Shown here: positions 17,227 through 18,434 of the stretch, one piece after another
Numbering within the stretch: the first letter of the stretch is position 1
How the letters are laid out: each line of letters opens with the position of its first letter
The notes under the pieces: generated by a model
What the model was told of the DNA's origin: nothing
Databases searched by the model: none
What the model saw: only the letters and a program-made list of their open reading frames with translations
Position numbers and translations under genes: made by a program
Source of the DNA: Rubrivivax sp.
GTDB lineage: Bacteria; Pseudomonadota; Gammaproteobacteria; Burkholderiales; Burkholderiaceae_C
Length of the DNA stretch: 18,434 nucleotides
Direction of reading: 5' to 3'
Assembly (NCBI GenBank): GCA_030693565.1
Contig: JAUYAJ010000496.1
Location: 1 to 18,434, forward strand

Positions 17227-18137
17227 TGGGGGGCTTGGGCGCCTTTGAAGAGAGCCATCGCGGTGCCGATCAGGCCGGCCACCTCGCCCATGTGGCCGGG
17301 CACGATCATGGTGTTGTTCTTCTGCGCCAGCTGGCTGTAGGCCTCGACGGCGCGCTCGGCCACCTTGAGTTGCACCGCGGCCTCGCCGCCGGGCTCGCGA
17401 ATGGCTTGGGCGATCTTGCGGATGGCCTGGGCGGTGGCGTCGGCCACGGCGATGATGGCGGCTGCCTCGCCGGCGGCCTGGTTGATCTGCGCCTGCTTCT
17501 CGCCTTCGGAGCGCGCGATGAAGGCTTCGCGCTCACCGGTGGCGATGTTGATCTGCTCCTGGCGCCGGCCTTCGGAGGCGGCGATCAGCGCGCGCTTCTC
17601 GCGCTCGGCAGTGATCTGCGCCTGCATCGAGCGCAGGATCTCGCTCGGCGGCGTCAAGTCCTTGATCTCGTAGCGCAACACCTTCACGCCCCAGTTCATC
17701 GCCGCTTCGTCGATGACGTTGACCACCGAGGCGTTGATCATGTCGCGCTCTTCGAAGGTCTTGTCGAGCTCCATCTTGCCGACCACGCTGCGCAGCGTGG
17801 TCTGCGCCAGCTGCGAGATCGCGACCAGGTAGTTGCTCGAGCCGTAGCTGGCGCGCATCGGGTCGGTGACCTGGAAGTAGAGGATGCCGTCGACCTGCAG
17901 CTGGGTGTTGTCCTTGGTGATGCAGACCTGGCTGGGCACGTCGAGCGGCACTTCCTTGAGCGAATGTTTGTAGGCCACGCGCTCGACGAAAGGGATGACG
18001 AACTTCAGCCCCGGCGTCAGCGTGCGGTCGTATTTGCCCAGGCGCTCAATCACCCAGGCGTTTTGCTGGGGCACGATCTTGAAGGTGCGAACGATGAAGA
18101 TGACGGCGATGACCGCGACGATGAGAGCGACTTCCAT
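17223..18137 (-). CDS. SPFH/band-7 domain membrane protein (stomatin-like, QmcA type)
   Basis: This 304-residue protein has one N-terminal membrane helix (about 3-17), an SPFH/PHB domain (about 18-180), and a Glu/Ala-rich coiled coil (about 170-247) with AQITAEREKRALIAASEG and EREAFIARSEGEKQAQI. The C-terminus is hydrophobic (MGEVAGLIGTAMALF). Typical motifs are VPQQNAWVIERLGKY, TPGLKFVIPF and RDMINASVVNVIDEAA. The length matches E. coli QmcA (305). Such proteins form large ring or cage oligomers at the inner membrane linked to microdomain order and FtsH control. The ATG at 18137 is preceded by AGGGAA. It follows nfeD by 20 bp, the usual NfeD-SPFH pair. The exact partner and function here are not shown. 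Confidence 0.93.
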   Translation of the reverse strand: MEVALIVAVIAVIFIVRTFKIVPQQNAWVIERLGKYDRTLTPGLKFVIPFVERVAYKHSLKEVPLDVPSQVCITKDNTQLQVDGILYFQVTDPMRASYGSSNYLVAISQLAQTTLRSVVGKMELDKTFEERDMINASVVNVIDEAAMNWGVKVLRYEIKDLTPPSEILRSMQAQITAEREKRALIAASEGRRQEQINIATGEREAFIARSEGEKQAQINQAAGEAAAIIAVADATAQAIRKIAQAIREPGGEAAVQLKVAERAVEAYSQLAQKNNTMIVPGHMGEVAGLIGTAMALFKGAQAPQ

Positions 18138-18157
18138 GGGGTTCCCTGGGTTGAGAT

Positions 18158-18434
18158 TCAGCGAGACAGGTGGGGCGTGACCGACAACTGGCTGCCGTGC
18201 ACGGCAACGATCTCGTAGGCGCCCGGCACCGGCGTGCCAGCGCCGGCAAAGCGCACCGACCAGGCGGCACCACGGTAATGGGCGCGCGCCGAGCCGTCGG
18301 CGGCCCAGGCCTCGACCTGCAAGGTCTGGCCGACATCGAGGTTGGCGTCGCGGTTCGACGCCGCCGGCGCCGAGCGCGGCGCGCTGGCGCGCCGGACATG
18401 CCAGGCGGCGGTGGCGCCGCTGCCCAGCAAGGCC
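18158..18434 (-). CDS. NfeD-family protein, C-terminal part (5' end outside window)
   Basis: About 91 residues are visible, with no start codon required inside the window (a TTG at 18430 is only an in-frame leucine codon). The segment from DVGQTLQVEAWAADGSARAHYRG through AAWSVRF and PGAYEIVAVHGSQLSVTPH is the soluble OB-fold domain that ends NfeD-like proteins; the membrane helices should lie in the missing part. NfeD proteins are encoded next to SPFH/stomatin partners and are thought to bind them, as this gene's position 20 bp before the SPFH gene suggests. It is probably the short NfeD1b type without a protease domain, but the missing part prevents proof. Confidence 0.82.
   Translation of the reverse strand, partial: ALLGSGATAAWHVRRASAPRSAPAASNRDANLDVGQTLQVEAWAADGSARAHYRGAAWSVRFAGAGTPVPGAYEIVAVHGSQLSVTPHLSR

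Overview
The window is GC-rich (about 70% by eye) and is most like a betaproteobacterium of the order Burkholderiales, perhaps the Rubrivivax/Leptothrix/Roseateles side. The grounds are the form of CysB, the pepA-holC pair divergent from lptFG, a Bug-family (TctC-like) solute receptor, and the compact high-GC gene style. This placement is inference from gene content, not from a phylogenetic marker.

Layout. 1-3337 (minus) is a tight four-gene run, lptF-lptG-cbiX-cysB. It encodes two permease subunits of the LPS exporter, a small sirohydrochlorin chelatase and a CysB-type LysR regulator cut by the window edge. Divergent from it, with only 28 bp between start codons, is pepA-holC (3366-5272, plus), encoding leucyl aminopeptidase and the chi subunit of DNA polymerase III. 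An unaccompanied periplasmic branched-chain amino-acid-type binding protein follows (5446-6588, plus). It ends at a strong terminator whose hairpin is duplicated just downstream.

6698-14188 is a glycogen locus split into two back-to-back arms. glgP-glgX (minus, breakdown) and glgC-glgA (plus, synthesis) diverge from a 197-bp intergenic region that holds a perfect 7-bp-arm inverted repeat. No branching enzyme gene (glgB) is in the window. In each arm the two genes overlap by 1 or 4 bases, so translation is probably coupled.

14298-16328 (minus) holds two adjacent decayed genes: a TctC/Bug-type receptor with two frameshifts and an internal deletion of roughly 300 bp, and an FAD-dependent dehydrogenase of the fumarate reductase/tricarballylate dehydrogenase type with a frameshift. 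Together they look like a recently lost carboxylate uptake and oxidation module. About 400 bp without a recognisable gene follows.

16737-18434 (minus) holds nfeD (cut by the edge), an SPFH/stomatin-like gene, a DUF2237 gene overlapping it by 4 bases, and a tRNA-Ser(GGA). A plausible tRNA promoter has its -10 hexamer across the DUF2237 stop codon.

I found no undescribed system. Most genes are housekeeping or well-known families. The observations worth checking are the regulatory layout of the glycogen locus, the pseudogene pair, the duplicated terminator hairpin, a 9-bp tandem repeat inside glgA, and the DUF2237-SPFH coupling.
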